From Rubrobacter tropicus (GTDB lineage: Bacteria; Actinomycetota; Rubrobacteria; Rubrobacterales; Rubrobacteraceae), in NCBI RefSeq assembly GCF_011492945.1, contig NZ_CP045119.1, forward strand, positions 2,232,001-2,296,000: a DNA stretch of 64,000 bases, written 5' to 3'. Numbering within the stretch: the stretch's first letter is position 1; the number at the start of each line of letters is the position of its first letter. Under the pieces are notes generated by a model. The model had not been told where the DNA came from and ran no database searches. It saw nothing but the letters and a program-made list of their open reading frames with translations. Below, in pieces: positions 11,247-19,654 of the stretch. Position numbers and translations under genes: made by a program.

Positions 11247-11303
11247 CCGCCGTAGAACCTGGGCAGAAGTATAACAGCCACCATTGTCGCGCCGGCCTGT
11301 TGC

Positions 11304-11677
11304 GCTGAGAGCGCAGGCCAAGCCAGCGCGGCCGGCGCGGCACGCTCCGGCTGTCGCCTCCGCTTGTCAGCACGCTACGCCCTAAGGGCTCCGCTCTCGG
11401 CACGCGTCGGCCTGCTTCGCAGTCCTCGCTCTCAGCCCGCTCCGGCTTCGCCTCCGCTTTCAGCTTCTTGTTGCGCACGGGCCGGGCGGGCAGCGCGGGA
11501 CGGTTTGGGTACCGGGAGGCGTAACGCGCACAGACGACCGGCTGAAAGCCTCCCGCAGGGAGGCGTGCTGAGAGCGGAAGCCGAAGGCTGCAGCGGGCTG
11601 AAAGGCGCGCGGCGCCGGGCTGACAAGCGGAGGCGACAGCCGGAGCGTGCTGCTCGCAGCCAAAGGCTGCGAGCTAG
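11304..11677 (+). repeat. Large inverted-repeat region of TCAGC/GCTGA units
   Basis: A gene-free stretch with strong mirror structure. A 32-base arm at 11340-11371 is perfectly complementary to 11619-11650. Between them the left half holds units ending in CGCTNTCAGC (near 11371, 11399, 11435 and 11464) and the right half holds units starting GCTGA (near 11541, 11567, 11598 and 11619). At the right end GCTCGCAGCC (11652-11661) pairs perfectly with GGCTGCGAGC (11665-11674), running into the stop codon of the LCP gene (11674-11676). The 16-mer at 11304-11319 recurs exactly at 46345-46360. No ORF here looks genuine. Confidence 0.85.
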
Positions 11678-12615
11678 TAGCGGAACTGGTCCAGGATTGG
11701 TTCGTTGGCTTCGTTGTCCGGGACGAGGACCTGGTTACCGTTTTCCAGGGTCTCCGGGTCTCCCTGGAGTTGTTCTGAGGTCATCTGGGCGTTGGGGCCG
11801 CGGCGGATCAGGATCTTGCCCAGGGAGATGCCGTCTGTCAGGCCGAGGTCGGTCTGGACGTTGCGGTTGGCTACTTTGAGGATTTTGGGTAGCTGTTTTA
11901 CGGTGCTCCAGTCGAAGGCCTGGCTGCGCAGGGCGGCTACCAGCTGCTGCTGGTGTTTGATGCGGTCGAGGTCGCCTTCCGGGGTGCCGCGGTAGCGGGC
12001 GTAGAAGAGGGCCTGCTGGCCGTTGAGGGTCTGGAGGCCGTCTTCGATCTTGTATTTTGGCGGGATCTCATCCTGCACGTCGACCTCGACGCCGCCCATG
12101 GCGTTTATTACGTCCTTGAAGCCCTCGAAGTCGACGATGGCGTAGTGGTCGATGCCGATGCCAGAGTACTCCTCGAAAGCCGTGATCGTCTGCTCTATGC
12201 CGCCGTAGTTGTAGGCGGCGTTGATCCTGTCCTCCCGGCCGGGCTCGACCTCGACGAGCAGGTCCCTCGGGACGGAGAGGAGCTTCACGTCGCCGCTGTC
12301 CGGGACCACGCGCACCAGCATTATGGTGTCGGTCCGGCTCCCCTCTTCCTCGCTATCCGGCCGCTCGTCGACGCCGAGCACGAGCACGTTGAAGGGTCCC
12401 TCGGTGAGCTGCCCGGTCCCGCCGAACATGCGTTGGATCCAGCTGGTAGGAGAGGCGTTTACCCGCTCCGGCTCCCCGGCCTCACCGCCACCGGGCTCGT
12501 AGGCGAGAGCCACCCCCCCGACCACCACCGCGACCAGAACGACCGGCAGCGACCACACCCACCACCGGCGGCGCGCAGCACCGGGCTCCTTGGTGTAATT
12601 CTGGAAGTCCCTCAT
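11674..12615 (-). CDS. LytR-CpsA-Psr (LCP) family protein
   Basis: About 313 residues. A short cytoplasmic N-terminus and one membrane helix (WWVWSLPVVLVAVVVGGVAL) precede the extracytoplasmic LCP domain, recognised by FNVLVLGVDERPD, SRTDTIMLVRVV, LLSVPRDLLVEV and RINAAYNYGG. The conserved Arg/Asp residues that bind the polyprenyl pyrophosphate are present. LCP enzymes attach wall glycopolymers to peptidoglycan. I chose the ATG at 12615; a TTG nine bases upstream is possible. No clear Shine-Dalgarno is present, and a TAGACT hexamer lies about 10 bases before the ATG, so a leaderless transcript is possible. Confidence 0.9.
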   Translation of the reverse strand: MRDFQNYTKEPGAARRRWWVWSLPVVLVAVVVGGVALAYEPGGGEAGEPERVNASPTSWIQRMFGGTGQLTEGPFNVLVLGVDERPDSEEEGSRTDTIMLVRVVPDSGDVKLLSVPRDLLVEVEPGREDRINAAYNYGGIEQTITAFEEYSGIGIDHYAIVDFEGFKDVINAMGGVEVDVQDEIPPKYKIEDGLQTLNGQQALFYARYRGTPEGDLDRIKHQQQLVAALRSQAFDWSTVKQLPKILKVANRNVQTDLGLTDGISLGKILIRRGPNAQMTSEQLQGDPETLENGNQVLVPDNEANEPILDQFRY

Positions 12616-12860
12616 CCCGGGCAAGTCTAATCTCGCACAAAGGCCAAATCAAACCGGATTTCGGACGCTATGATCCTGAAGGAGGGTCAGGGAACCAGGC
12701 GGCGTTGGCCTACGGCGGCCTGCAAGATGATTGATCCTCGATGCAGGCGAGGTTCCGAGGTTTCTAGGAGTGGGAGGTCGGCACCCGGCCCCGCGAAGCA
12801 CACACAAGAACCTGAAAGCCTCGGGACCTATCCACCGGCCCGGTCTTTCTGCAGACCGCT

Positions 12861-13853
12861 TCAGGCGCCGGCCCGGGGTAGCGGGAAGTCGCGGAGCGCC
12901 CGTCCTGGTTTTGTCGGGCCGGGGTTGTCGAGGGCGTCGAGCATGAACTCCTGGGCGATAGGGTCGTCGTAGATGTTCTGGTGGGTGACGATCAGGTCCG
13001 GCTCGTAGTAGTCCTGGAGGGTGAGGTTGGCCGTGCGCAGCTCGCCCTTCAAGAAGCAACGGGTGTAGGGGATGATGATCTCGTCGTCATCCGTGGCGAT
13101 CTGGGTGTAGGACGCGGAGCCGAGCGTGTCGTCTCCCCCGTTGAGCCTCTTGAGGAACGGGGACCCGGCGCTCTGCTGGTCGCACGCCCGGCACGGGCCG
13201 GAGGTGCCGGAGACCGGGAGACCGAAGTCCTCGGCCGTTGAATCCTCGCTCGTCGCGCTGTTGAGCTCCGTGCCGTAGTTCGAAGGGGCGAACCCGACAA
13301 GATCGTCCACCCTGTTGCCGGCGTTTTGGCTCTTGATCCAACGCCTGGGCATCATCCCGCCCTGGCTGTGCCCGACGAGCGAGACTTTCTGCGCCCCCGT
13401 AAACCTCATCACGTTGCCAACGAACCGGCCGAGCTCCTTCGCGGAGTCCCCGATCGGGCCCAGCCCACGGTTTCCGTAGTTGAGCGCGAAGACGCAGTAG
13501 CCCTCCCGCTTGAGCCTCGGCGAAACGACCGCCCAGTTCTGCTCCATGGTCTCGAAGGTCCCGTGCACGAGCACCACGGGATAGGGATGCGCCCTGGTCG
13601 GCCTGCACCGGACGTTGGCGCCGGGAGGCGGCGTTCCCTCCCTCGCAAGGAACGCCCCGTCGCCGGCCTGGGCCTCGGATTTCCCCCCGAACGCCAGCAT
13701 CCCCACGGCAACGGCAACCACCACGGAAACCGCCACCAGACCTACCCTGAAGCGCCCCCGAACACCGGAGCATCCCCGAAAGATCCCCCCACACAAGCGC
13801 CTTTCCCGTAACGAACTCTGGCCTGGATACCAGAAGGGATTCTCTTCCCCCAC
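12861..13853 (-). CDS. Secreted class 2-type lipase / alpha-beta hydrolase
   Basis: Up to 330 residues from a GTG at 13853. A hydrophobic signal segment (VGLVAVSVVVAVAVGMLAFG) ending near EAQA precedes an alpha/beta-hydrolase fold. HPYPVVLVHGTFETMEQNW forms the oxyanion region, and the nucleophile elbow is VSLVGHSQGGMMPR. A likely acid/His pair lies further on, with DLIVTHQNIYDD carrying the His. It resembles actinobacterial triacylglycerol lipases of the EstA/LipA class 2 type. The first 30 residues before the signal are unusual, so the true start may be internal. It stands alone and is divergent from ppk2. Confidence 0.8.
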   Translation of the reverse strand: MGEENPFWYPGQSSLRERRLCGGIFRGCSGVRGRFRVGLVAVSVVVAVAVGMLAFGGKSEAQAGDGAFLAREGTPPPGANVRCRPTRAHPYPVVLVHGTFETMEQNWAVVSPRLKREGYCVFALNYGNRGLGPIGDSAKELGRFVGNVMRFTGAQKVSLVGHSQGGMMPRRWIKSQNAGNRVDDLVGFAPSNYGTELNSATSEDSTAEDFGLPVSGTSGPCRACDQQSAGSPFLKRLNGGDDTLGSASYTQIATDDDEIIIPYTRCFLKGELRTANLTLQDYYEPDLIVTHQNIYDDPIAQEFMLDALDNPGPTKPGRALRDFPLPRAGA

Positions 13854-13991
13854 CGACCCCGTGTCAACAGCGGCGAGGACAGGAACGCGGCGGCCGGCGT
13901 CGAAAGACGGAGGGTAACGACGGAGATTGCACTAAACGGCACTACGTGAGACGCTTCTTGAGAACGACGCGGGTTCTTTAGGAGGAAGATC

Positions 13992-14867
13992 GTGGCGAAA
14001 GACAAGTCGAAGAGTAAGAAGTCTGGGAGGGCCAACGGCAACGCCGGCGGTCGGATGGCGCAGGGCATGGCGGAGGCGGACGGGAAAGTCGGTAAGCTCA
14101 AGAAGCGGGATTACGAGTCGGAGCTGAAGAGGCTGCAGGTGGAGTTGGTCAAGCTCCAGGAGTACATCAGGGAGAAAGGGCTGCGGGTGGTGGTCGTGTT
14201 CGAGGGCAGGGACGCGGCCGGCAAGGGCGGGACCATCAAACGCATCAACGACGCCATGAACCCGCGCGTGTGCCGCATCGCCGCGCTTCCGGCACCGAGC
14301 GACAGGGAGCGCACCCAGTGGTACTTCCAGCGTTACGTGGCCGAGCTGCCGGCCGCCGGCGAGATGGTCCTGTTCGACCGCTCCTGGTACAACCGGGCGG
14401 GCGTCGAGCGCGTCATGGGCTTCTGCAACGAGGAGGAGTACCAGGAGTTCCTGCGTTCGACCCCCCTCTTCGAAGAGATGCTCCTCCGCTCGAACATAAA
14501 GCTCATCAAGTACTGGTTCTCCGTCTCCGACGACGAGCAGGAGCGCCGCTTCCAGGACCGCCTCTCCGACCCCAGCAAGCACTGGAAGCTGAGCCCCATG
14601 GACCTCGAATCCCGCAGGCGCTGGGTCGACTACTCCCGCGCAAAGGACGTAATGTTCGCCCGCACGGACACGGATCTATCCCCCTGGTGGGTCGTCGAGG
14701 CGGACAACAAAAGGCGGGCGCGCCTCAACACCATCTCCCACCTCCTCTCCAGCATCCCCTACGAATACGAGCCGAAGCCGCCACTCGAACTGCCCGAACG
14801 CCAGGACGATCCCGACTACGTCCGCCCACCCCGCGAGACCCAGCGCTTCATTCCGCAGGTCTACTAG
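13992..14867 (+). CDS. ppk2: Polyphosphate kinase 2
   Basis: 291 residues. Uses polyphosphate to phosphorylate nucleoside diphosphates, or the reverse. Walker A is VFEGRDAAGKGGTIKRI, Walker B is VLFDRSWYNRAGVERVMGF, and the lid region holds SDDEQERRFQDR and DLESRRRWVDYSRAKD. This arrangement matches single-domain class I PPK2. A basic Lys/Arg/Gly-rich N-terminal tail of about 35 residues precedes the fold. The start is GTG with a perfect AGGAGG 7 bases upstream. The promoter should lie in the 138-base gap shared with the divergent lipase gene. Confidence 0.93.
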   Translation: MAKDKSKSKKSGRANGNAGGRMAQGMAEADGKVGKLKKRDYESELKRLQVELVKLQEYIREKGLRVVVVFEGRDAAGKGGTIKRINDAMNPRVCRIAALPAPSDRERTQWYFQRYVAELPAAGEMVLFDRSWYNRAGVERVMGFCNEEEYQEFLRSTPLFEEMLLRSNIKLIKYWFSVSDDEQERRFQDRLSDPSKHWKLSPMDLESRRRWVDYSRAKDVMFARTDTDLSPWWVVEADNKRRARLNTISHLLSSIPYEYEPKPPLELPERQDDPDYVRPPRETQRFIPQVY

Positions 14868-15260
14868 CGGGAGCGCACGCCCGGATCAAGGGGTCCCGCA
14901 GAACACCCTGGAACCTCGCAGGCCACTTGCAGTAGACGTGGCCCAGCTTCTTGGTCTGGCATCACATTTTCCCTGCGATGAAAGGGTGACCGACGGGACC
15001 CGAAACTCGCAGCCTTCGGAGCCACAAAACCAACCGGAGATTCCGGAGTGTTTCGTCGGGTCCTGCGGGGTCCAGCAATCTGGTTTCCGAGGATTTGGTG
15101 TAGGGTGCTCGGCCATTGATCATCCCCGCCTTTTTCACCTCTACGAAGCGTCTGCTCGTGTGGCAACTGCGGGGTTCTGGACGTACCAACCTCGGTGCTC
15201 GCGAGACGGCGTTCTTGTTCAACGGGGAGTTTCGGCCCGGAGGCGCCGCGTGTATCGGTA
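14868..15260. other. Gene-free stretch containing a tRNA-His fragment
   Basis: 393 bases between ppk2 and the ureohydrolase gene with no convincing reading frame. The only recognisable item is the degenerate 3' half of tRNA-His at 14984-15027. Both flanking genes end here (ppk2 from the left, the ureohydrolase on the minus strand from the right). Confidence 0.6.
14984..15027 (-). repeat. Degenerate tRNA-His 3' half, possible att site
   Basis: The block matches the 3' half of the intact tRNA-His at 28216-28290, in the same orientation. 14984-14997 is identical to 28215-28228 (14 bases) and 15013-15027 is identical to 28243-28257 (15 bases, through the GTG anticodon). The T-arm between them has a few mismatches and an indel. 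Similarity ends just past the anticodon. This is the geometry left when a tyrosine recombinase inserts an element into a tRNA 3' end. Confidence 0.6.
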
Positions 15261-16253
15261 TCAGGTCCGGGGGCGTCGTGAAGCGCTTCTGGCATGGAAC
15301 GCCAGAGCGTCCAGCAAGATGCGCACGGCTGTGGTGGTTGTTGTATTCGTGGGATCGAGGGTGGGTGCGACCTCGACGAGGTCCATCCCAAGCAGTCCTC
15401 GGGCGGAGACCCGGCGGACTATCGCAAGGATCTCCCTTGTGGTCATTCCTCCTGTGCCCGGCACGCCCGTGCCGGGTGCGTACGCGCCGTCGAGGGCGTC
15501 GATGTCTACACTGAGGTAGACGCCATCCGTGCCACGACCCACCGCATGCAGCACGCGATCTAGCGCCCTCTTCAGACCGTTCTCGAGGATGTCTTCGAGC
15601 CAGACGATCTCTATGCCGTTTTGGCGGCAGTACTCCAGCTCACTGCGAGGGTTGAGCCAGCCGGTCGCCCCGATTATGGCGATGTTTTGCGGAGGAAACC
15701 CGGCCTCTACGGCGCGCGTGATCGGGCAACAGTGGTTGAGGGTCTCTCCGCCGACGTCCGACGCCGTGTCGAGGTGCGCGTCGACCAGGACCAGGGAGGG
15801 ATTCGTGTGGCGCTCGGCCACGGCCCTCACGGCTGGGATGGTAACGGAATGATCTCCCCCCAACGTGACGGGCAGCGCGCCGGCGGCGAGGATGCTACCG
15901 ATGTCCTTCTGGGCGCTCCCAAACGTCTTCTCCGCGTTGGCGAGCGTGGTGGCGGCGTCGCCACAGTCGACGGGGTTCAGGGCATCGACGAGGTCGATAT
16001 TTAGGGTTGCGTTGTAGCTCAGAGCCTGCAAGGAAGCTTCCCGGATGCCACGCGGGCCGTAGTTCGCGCCGGAGCGGCTGATGACCGTGGAATCCCACGG
16101 GATGCCGTAGATCGCAGCTCCGGCCCCGGCGGCTCTCAGTTGCTCCGCGTCGGGCGGTACGTGGGGGAGCCTCAGGAAGGAGCTGGCCAACCCGGAGTGG
16201 AGAAGGCTCGTCCACATGGTTGAGTCGGTGTTGTTCTGCTCAGGGGTGCTCAC
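15261..16253 (-). CDS. Ureohydrolase (agmatinase/guanidinase family)
   Basis: About 330 residues from the GTG at 16253, which has AAGGAG at good spacing. Mn-dependent (or Ni-dependent) hydrolase releasing urea from a guanidino compound. The metal ligands are all visible: TLGGDHSVTIP, LVLVDAHLDTASD and LSVDIDALDGAYAPGTGVPG. The substrate cannot be told by eye: agmatine, guanidinobutyrate, guanidinopropionate and guanidine are all options. It is the last gene of the operon that starts with a second ureohydrolase at 20620. The upstream frame to 16325 lies in the deacetylase remnant, so I do not extend the start. Confidence 0.85.
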   Translation of the reverse strand: MSTPEQNNTDSTMWTSLLHSGLASSFLRLPHVPPDAEQLRAAGAGAAIYGIPWDSTVISRSGANYGPRGIREASLQALSYNATLNIDLVDALNPVDCGDAATTLANAEKTFGSAQKDIGSILAAGALPVTLGGDHSVTIPAVRAVAERHTNPSLVLVDAHLDTASDVGGETLNHCCPITRAVEAGFPPQNIAIIGATGWLNPRSELEYCRQNGIEIVWLEDILENGLKRALDRVLHAVGRGTDGVYLSVDIDALDGAYAPGTGVPGTGGMTTREILAIVRRVSARGLLGMDLVEVAPTLDPTNTTTTTAVRILLDALAFHARSASRRPRT

Positions 16254-16254
16254 T

Positions 16255-16632
16255 CTATGCTCCTTCTTCGGAATCCTGAAGCACTGCGTCCGCCAGCCGG
16301 TCTGTCTCAGAGAATCGGACGTCACCGCACTCTCTGGCGAAGCTTATGAAGCCTTCTGTGGCCCGGATAAGGGAAGGTCGCTCGCCCGGAAAAGGATGGC
16401 ACGTCAGCACACAGAGGGCTCCCGTCTGCCGCATCAGGTCAAGTTCGCCCTTCCAAGTTAGCCACGAAGTCGAGGTTGCGAGGCACACCGACCTTCGGGC
16501 CGTGGGCCCGGCGGGACATGGTCCAGAGGTCCTCGGCGAGGATCGGCGCCTCGGCGTCGAAGTCGAAGGTCGACATTGCCACGGCCCTGGCGCTTTTACG
16601 CCGATCGCCCGTTCTGCGCTTGGTCCCGCTCA
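16255..16632 (-). pseudogene. Polysaccharide deacetylase remnant
   Basis: Two pieces of a polysaccharide-deacetylase-like protein remain in different frames. The N-terminal piece starts with an ATG at 16632 overlapping the upstream SDR stop and reads MSTFDFDAEAPILAEDL and HGPKVGVPRNLDF, then stops at 16439. The C-terminal piece, ending at 16255, reads ALCVLTCHPFPGERPS and ARECGDVRFSETDRLAD, the family's usual end. Known relatives are near 300 residues, so the whole central catalytic barrel appears deleted, with a frame change at the join near 16460. The remnant still lies in place between the SDR and the ureohydrolase. The family assignment rests on recognition of the two ends. Confidence 0.7.
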
Positions 16633-17403
16633 TGCCCAACTCCTCGTGGTGCCGCCGTTGGGCTGTAGGACCTGGCCTACGAAGGCGGCTGAATCGGCGG
16701 CGGCGAGAAACGCGACCGTGGCGGCTATCTCCTCCGGGCTTCCGATCCTTCCGACGGGTGTCTGTGAAGCGTAGCGGGCCTTTATCTCGCCCATCGAGAC
16801 GCCAGCGTCCCTGGCGTCCTGCTCGAGTTGAGGGGTGTCTACGACGCCGGGGGCGACCACGTTGGTGATGATGTTCTCGGGGGCGAGTTCCCTGCCGAGG
16901 GTCTTGCCCAGGGAGATCAGGCCAGCCTTGGACGCGGCGTAGGCGGTGGCGTTCGGCCACCCGCTGACGCCCCACTCGGAGCTCACGATGACGATGCGTC
17001 CGCCGCCGAGGCGTCTCATGTGAGGCAGGACCGACCGGACCAGGTAGAAGGTTCCCGAGAGGTTGGTGTCGATCTGACGCCACCAGTCGGCCGGGTCCTG
17101 TTCGAGGAAGGGTCCCATGGACATGTACGCGGCGTTGGCGACGAGCACGCCGATCGGGCCCGCGCTCTGTTCGACGGCCGAGACCATCTCTTCGACGGCG
17201 GCCGGGTCCGACACGTCCGCTATCGCCGGCACCCCGCCGCAAGCGTCTACCACTTCGTCTATCTTCCCTGCTGGTTCGCGGCCGTTTACCGCGACCACGG
17301 CGCCTTCGGCGGCGAGGTGCAGGGCCGTCGCGCGGCCTATCCCCCCTCCGGCTCCGGTAACCAGGGCCACGGTTCCTTCCAGGCGGCCGCCAATTTTCTC
17401 CAT
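16630..17403 (-). CDS. SDR family oxidoreductase
   Basis: 257 residues. Classical short-chain dehydrogenase: the NAD(P) motif is VTGAGGGIGRATALHLA, followed by ADVSD, VLVANAAYMS (NAA in place of NNAG), catalytic Ser in IVIVSSEWG and YAASKAGLISLGKTLG for Tyr and Lys. NVVAPGVVDTP and a C-terminal GQVLQPNGG close the fold. The substrate is unknown. Its ATG overlaps the stop of a second SDR (17403), and its own stop overlaps the deacetylase remnant, so it is deep inside one operon. Confidence 0.88.
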   Translation of the reverse strand: MEKIGGRLEGTVALVTGAGGGIGRATALHLAAEGAVVAVNGREPAGKIDEVVDACGGVPAIADVSDPAAVEEMVSAVEQSAGPIGVLVANAAYMSMGPFLEQDPADWWRQIDTNLSGTFYLVRSVLPHMRRLGGGRIVIVSSEWGVSGWPNATAYAASKAGLISLGKTLGRELAPENIITNVVAPGVVDTPQLEQDARDAGVSMGEIKARYASQTPVGRIGSPEEIAATVAFLAAADSAAFVGQVLQPNGGTTRSWA

Positions 17404-18110
17404 CAGATCACCGCCCCGGCGTTCGGGGAGAGGACCTGCCCGCAGAAGAAGCCGCCCTCATCGACCAGGAACAGCACGGCCTCCGCGACCTCGTCGGTGC
17501 GCACCAGACGGCGTAGCGGTAAGGTCTCCAGGAAGGCTTTGTCCCGCCAGGGCGAGGTCGGTTCGAGCAAGGGGGTGTCTGTTGGTCCGGGGGCCACGCA
17601 GTTGACGCGGACGCCCCTGTCTGCCACCTCGACGGCCAGGCTTTTCGTGAACCCAAGGATGGCGCCCTTCGCCGCGGCGTAGTGCGCGTCTTCCGCGCCG
17701 CCGCCAAGGGCTAGCTCGGACGAGACCGTGATTATGGTGCCGCCCCCCGCCTCCAGCATGCCAGGCAGCACGGCGGCGCAGGCGTTGCAGGTTCCGCCGA
17801 GGTGGACCTCCAGCATCCGCCGCCATTTCTCGGGGGTGATCTCCTGGGCGGGAAGCATCTCGTAGTAGCCGGCCACGGTCACGAGTACGGAGACCGGGCC
17901 GAGTTCGTCCTGTACCCGGCCCAGCGCGTTCAGGACTGCGCCACGGTCGGAGACGTCGGCGACGAGCGAGAGGTCCGTATCGGATTCCTGGAGGTCGAGG
18001 CCCGCGACCCTCCGGCCGGTCGCGGAGAGCCGGGCCGAGATGCTGGCGCCGATGCCGCTCGCCGCCCCGGTGACGACGGCCGCGCCGCCGCCGCTGCCGG
18101 AGGTAGTCAT
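17403..18110 (-). CDS. SDR family oxidoreductase
   Basis: About 235 residues from the ATG at 18110, which follows the permease TAG by one base and has GGAGAG upstream. The cofactor motif is VTGAASGIGASISARL, then VADVSD, VTVAGYYEM where NNAG is usual, catalytic Ser in TIITVSSELALGG, and YAAAKGAILGFTKSLA for Tyr/Lys. It ends GQVLSPNAG, parallel to the neighbouring SDR, so the two are probably an old duplication. Likely role: oxidation of an alcohol or aldehyde intermediate in the same pathway as the ureohydrolases; this is inference from the operon. Confidence 0.87.
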   Translation of the reverse strand: MTTSGSGGGAAVVTGAASGIGASISARLSATGRRVAGLDLQESDTDLSLVADVSDRGAVLNALGRVQDELGPVSVLVTVAGYYEMLPAQEITPEKWRRMLEVHLGGTCNACAAVLPGMLEAGGGTIITVSSELALGGGAEDAHYAAAKGAILGFTKSLAVEVADRGVRVNCVAPGPTDTPLLEPTSPWRDKAFLETLPLRRLVRTDEVAEAVLFLVDEGGFFCGQVLSPNAGAVI

Positions 18111-18111
18111 G

Positions 18112-19614
18112 CTACGGTCTCTCCGTTCCCGGGCGTTCAGCAGTCGCGGCGACGCCATCTCGCTCGTTGTGTGGGGTCAGGGCGATATTGCCCCGGAGCG
18201 GCAAGAAGGAGGCCGCGCCGAGGACGCCAAGCGCCACGATCATGATCAGGACGCCATAGTTCTGGTACCAGGGCAAGTCCGGGGTGCGCGGCCAGGCTAT
18301 GTTGGTTATCTGGAAGGCAACCCATATCACGGCCAGCACGTTGACGACCAGACCCAGGCCGCCGATGGAGAACCTTCCCGGGCGCCAGCGTCCGGAGAGA
18401 CGGGCTATCAGGGCGGCGAGCAGGGGAAACAGGAAGGCTACGTAGAAGCCGCCGGTGGTGAAGCTGACGAGGGTGCCGTAGATGTCCGAGTTGGCTAGCA
18501 GGAAGAGCGCCGTCGTGACGACGGAGGTGAGGAGGATGGCGTTTATGGGGAGGCGGTCTTCGGTCGCGAGCCGTCCCAGAAAGCCCGAGGCAGGCAGCGC
18601 GCGGTCGCGGGCGAAGGCGAAGATCACGCGAGAGACGGAGGCCTGCAGGGCCATGAAGCTGGCGAGGAACCCGACGACGATCACGGCGAAGAGGGGTTTC
18701 GAGATGCCCGCGCCGAGCTTCGCGGCCAGGGTATCTGTTATCGGGTCGCCGACGGTGCCCGCGACGACATCGCCTATGTTCGGTATGGCGAGGATAATTG
18801 CGAGCCCGGCGTACATGACGATGAGGGCGACGCAGATCAACGACAGCAGCACGGCCTTTGGCACGTCGCGGTTCGGGTCTTCGACTTCCTCGGCCATCGC
18901 CCCGGCGCTCTCGAATCCCACGAATGCCCAGCCTATAAAGGCCACGGCGGCGAGGAAGGGACCCAAGAGGTAGGAGCCCTCGCCGGCCGTACCGAACGCG
19001 TCGAAGAGGACCGAGAAGGAATTCTCGCGGTAGAAGAGGAGCAGGACCGTCCCAATAATTATGCTGCCCAGGATCTCGGCGGCTATGCTCAGGTAGACCA
19101 TGAGCTTCAAAACCCTGCGTCCGACCGTGTTCGCCAGCGTACCGACTATCGTGACGCCGAGCGCGAACAACACCAGGGTCAGCGGGCTCGGGTCCTGCAC
19201 GTCGAAGATCGCGGCCAGGAAGCCCGCGGCGCCGTAGGCCACGGCGGACATGGCGATCACGAGGGTCCACATGTACGCCCAGCCGGCGAACCAGCCGAAA
19301 CCGTTGCCCATGATCTGGCGCGACCACTGGTAGACGCCGCCGGCGAGCGGCCAGATGGAGGCCAGCTCGGCGAAGATCAGGGCGACGAGCATCTGGCCGG
19401 CCAGCACCACGAGAAAACCCCACCAGAAGGCCGGCCCGCCGGCCGCGAAGGAGAGCGCGAAGATGCCGTACAACGCGACGATGGGCGAGATGAAGGCGAA
19501 GGCCAGCGCGAAGACAGACCAGAGGTTGAAGCCGCGTTTGAGCGTCTGCTCGTAGCCGTAGCGGGCGAGCTCCTGCGCCGCGCTCGTGTTGTCTCTTGCT
19601 CTTTGCTCCTCCAT
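18112..19614 (-). CDS. APC superfamily amino acid / amine permease
   Basis: 500 residues with about 12 membrane helices. The N-terminal region has YEQTLKRGFNLWSVFALAFAFISPIVALYG and the consensus LASIWPLAGGVYQWSRQIMG, typical of APC-family amino acid and GABA/choline-type permeases. The FVGFESAGAMAEEVEDPNRDVPKA motif is also characteristic. The substrate is probably an amino acid or guanidino/amine compound supplied to the adjacent ureohydrolases. The start has AAAGGGG upstream and lies 40 bases after the first ureohydrolase gene. Confidence 0.9.
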   Translation of the reverse strand: MEEQRARDNTSAAQELARYGYEQTLKRGFNLWSVFALAFAFISPIVALYGIFALSFAAGGPAFWWGFLVVLAGQMLVALIFAELASIWPLAGGVYQWSRQIMGNGFGWFAGWAYMWTLVIAMSAVAYGAAGFLAAIFDVQDPSPLTLVLFALGVTIVGTLANTVGRRVLKLMVYLSIAAEILGSIIIGTVLLLFYRENSFSVLFDAFGTAGEGSYLLGPFLAAVAFIGWAFVGFESAGAMAEEVEDPNRDVPKAVLLSLICVALIVMYAGLAIILAIPNIGDVVAGTVGDPITDTLAAKLGAGISKPLFAVIVVGFLASFMALQASVSRVIFAFARDRALPASGFLGRLATEDRLPINAILLTSVVTTALFLLANSDIYGTLVSFTTGGFYVAFLFPLLAALIARLSGRWRPGRFSIGGLGLVVNVLAVIWVAFQITNIAWPRTPDLPWYQNYGVLIMIVALGVLGAASFLPLRGNIALTPHNERDGVAATAERPGTERP

Positions 19615-19654
19615 CCCAGCCCCTTTCCTCGGAAACGTTACACGGATTCTTCGT

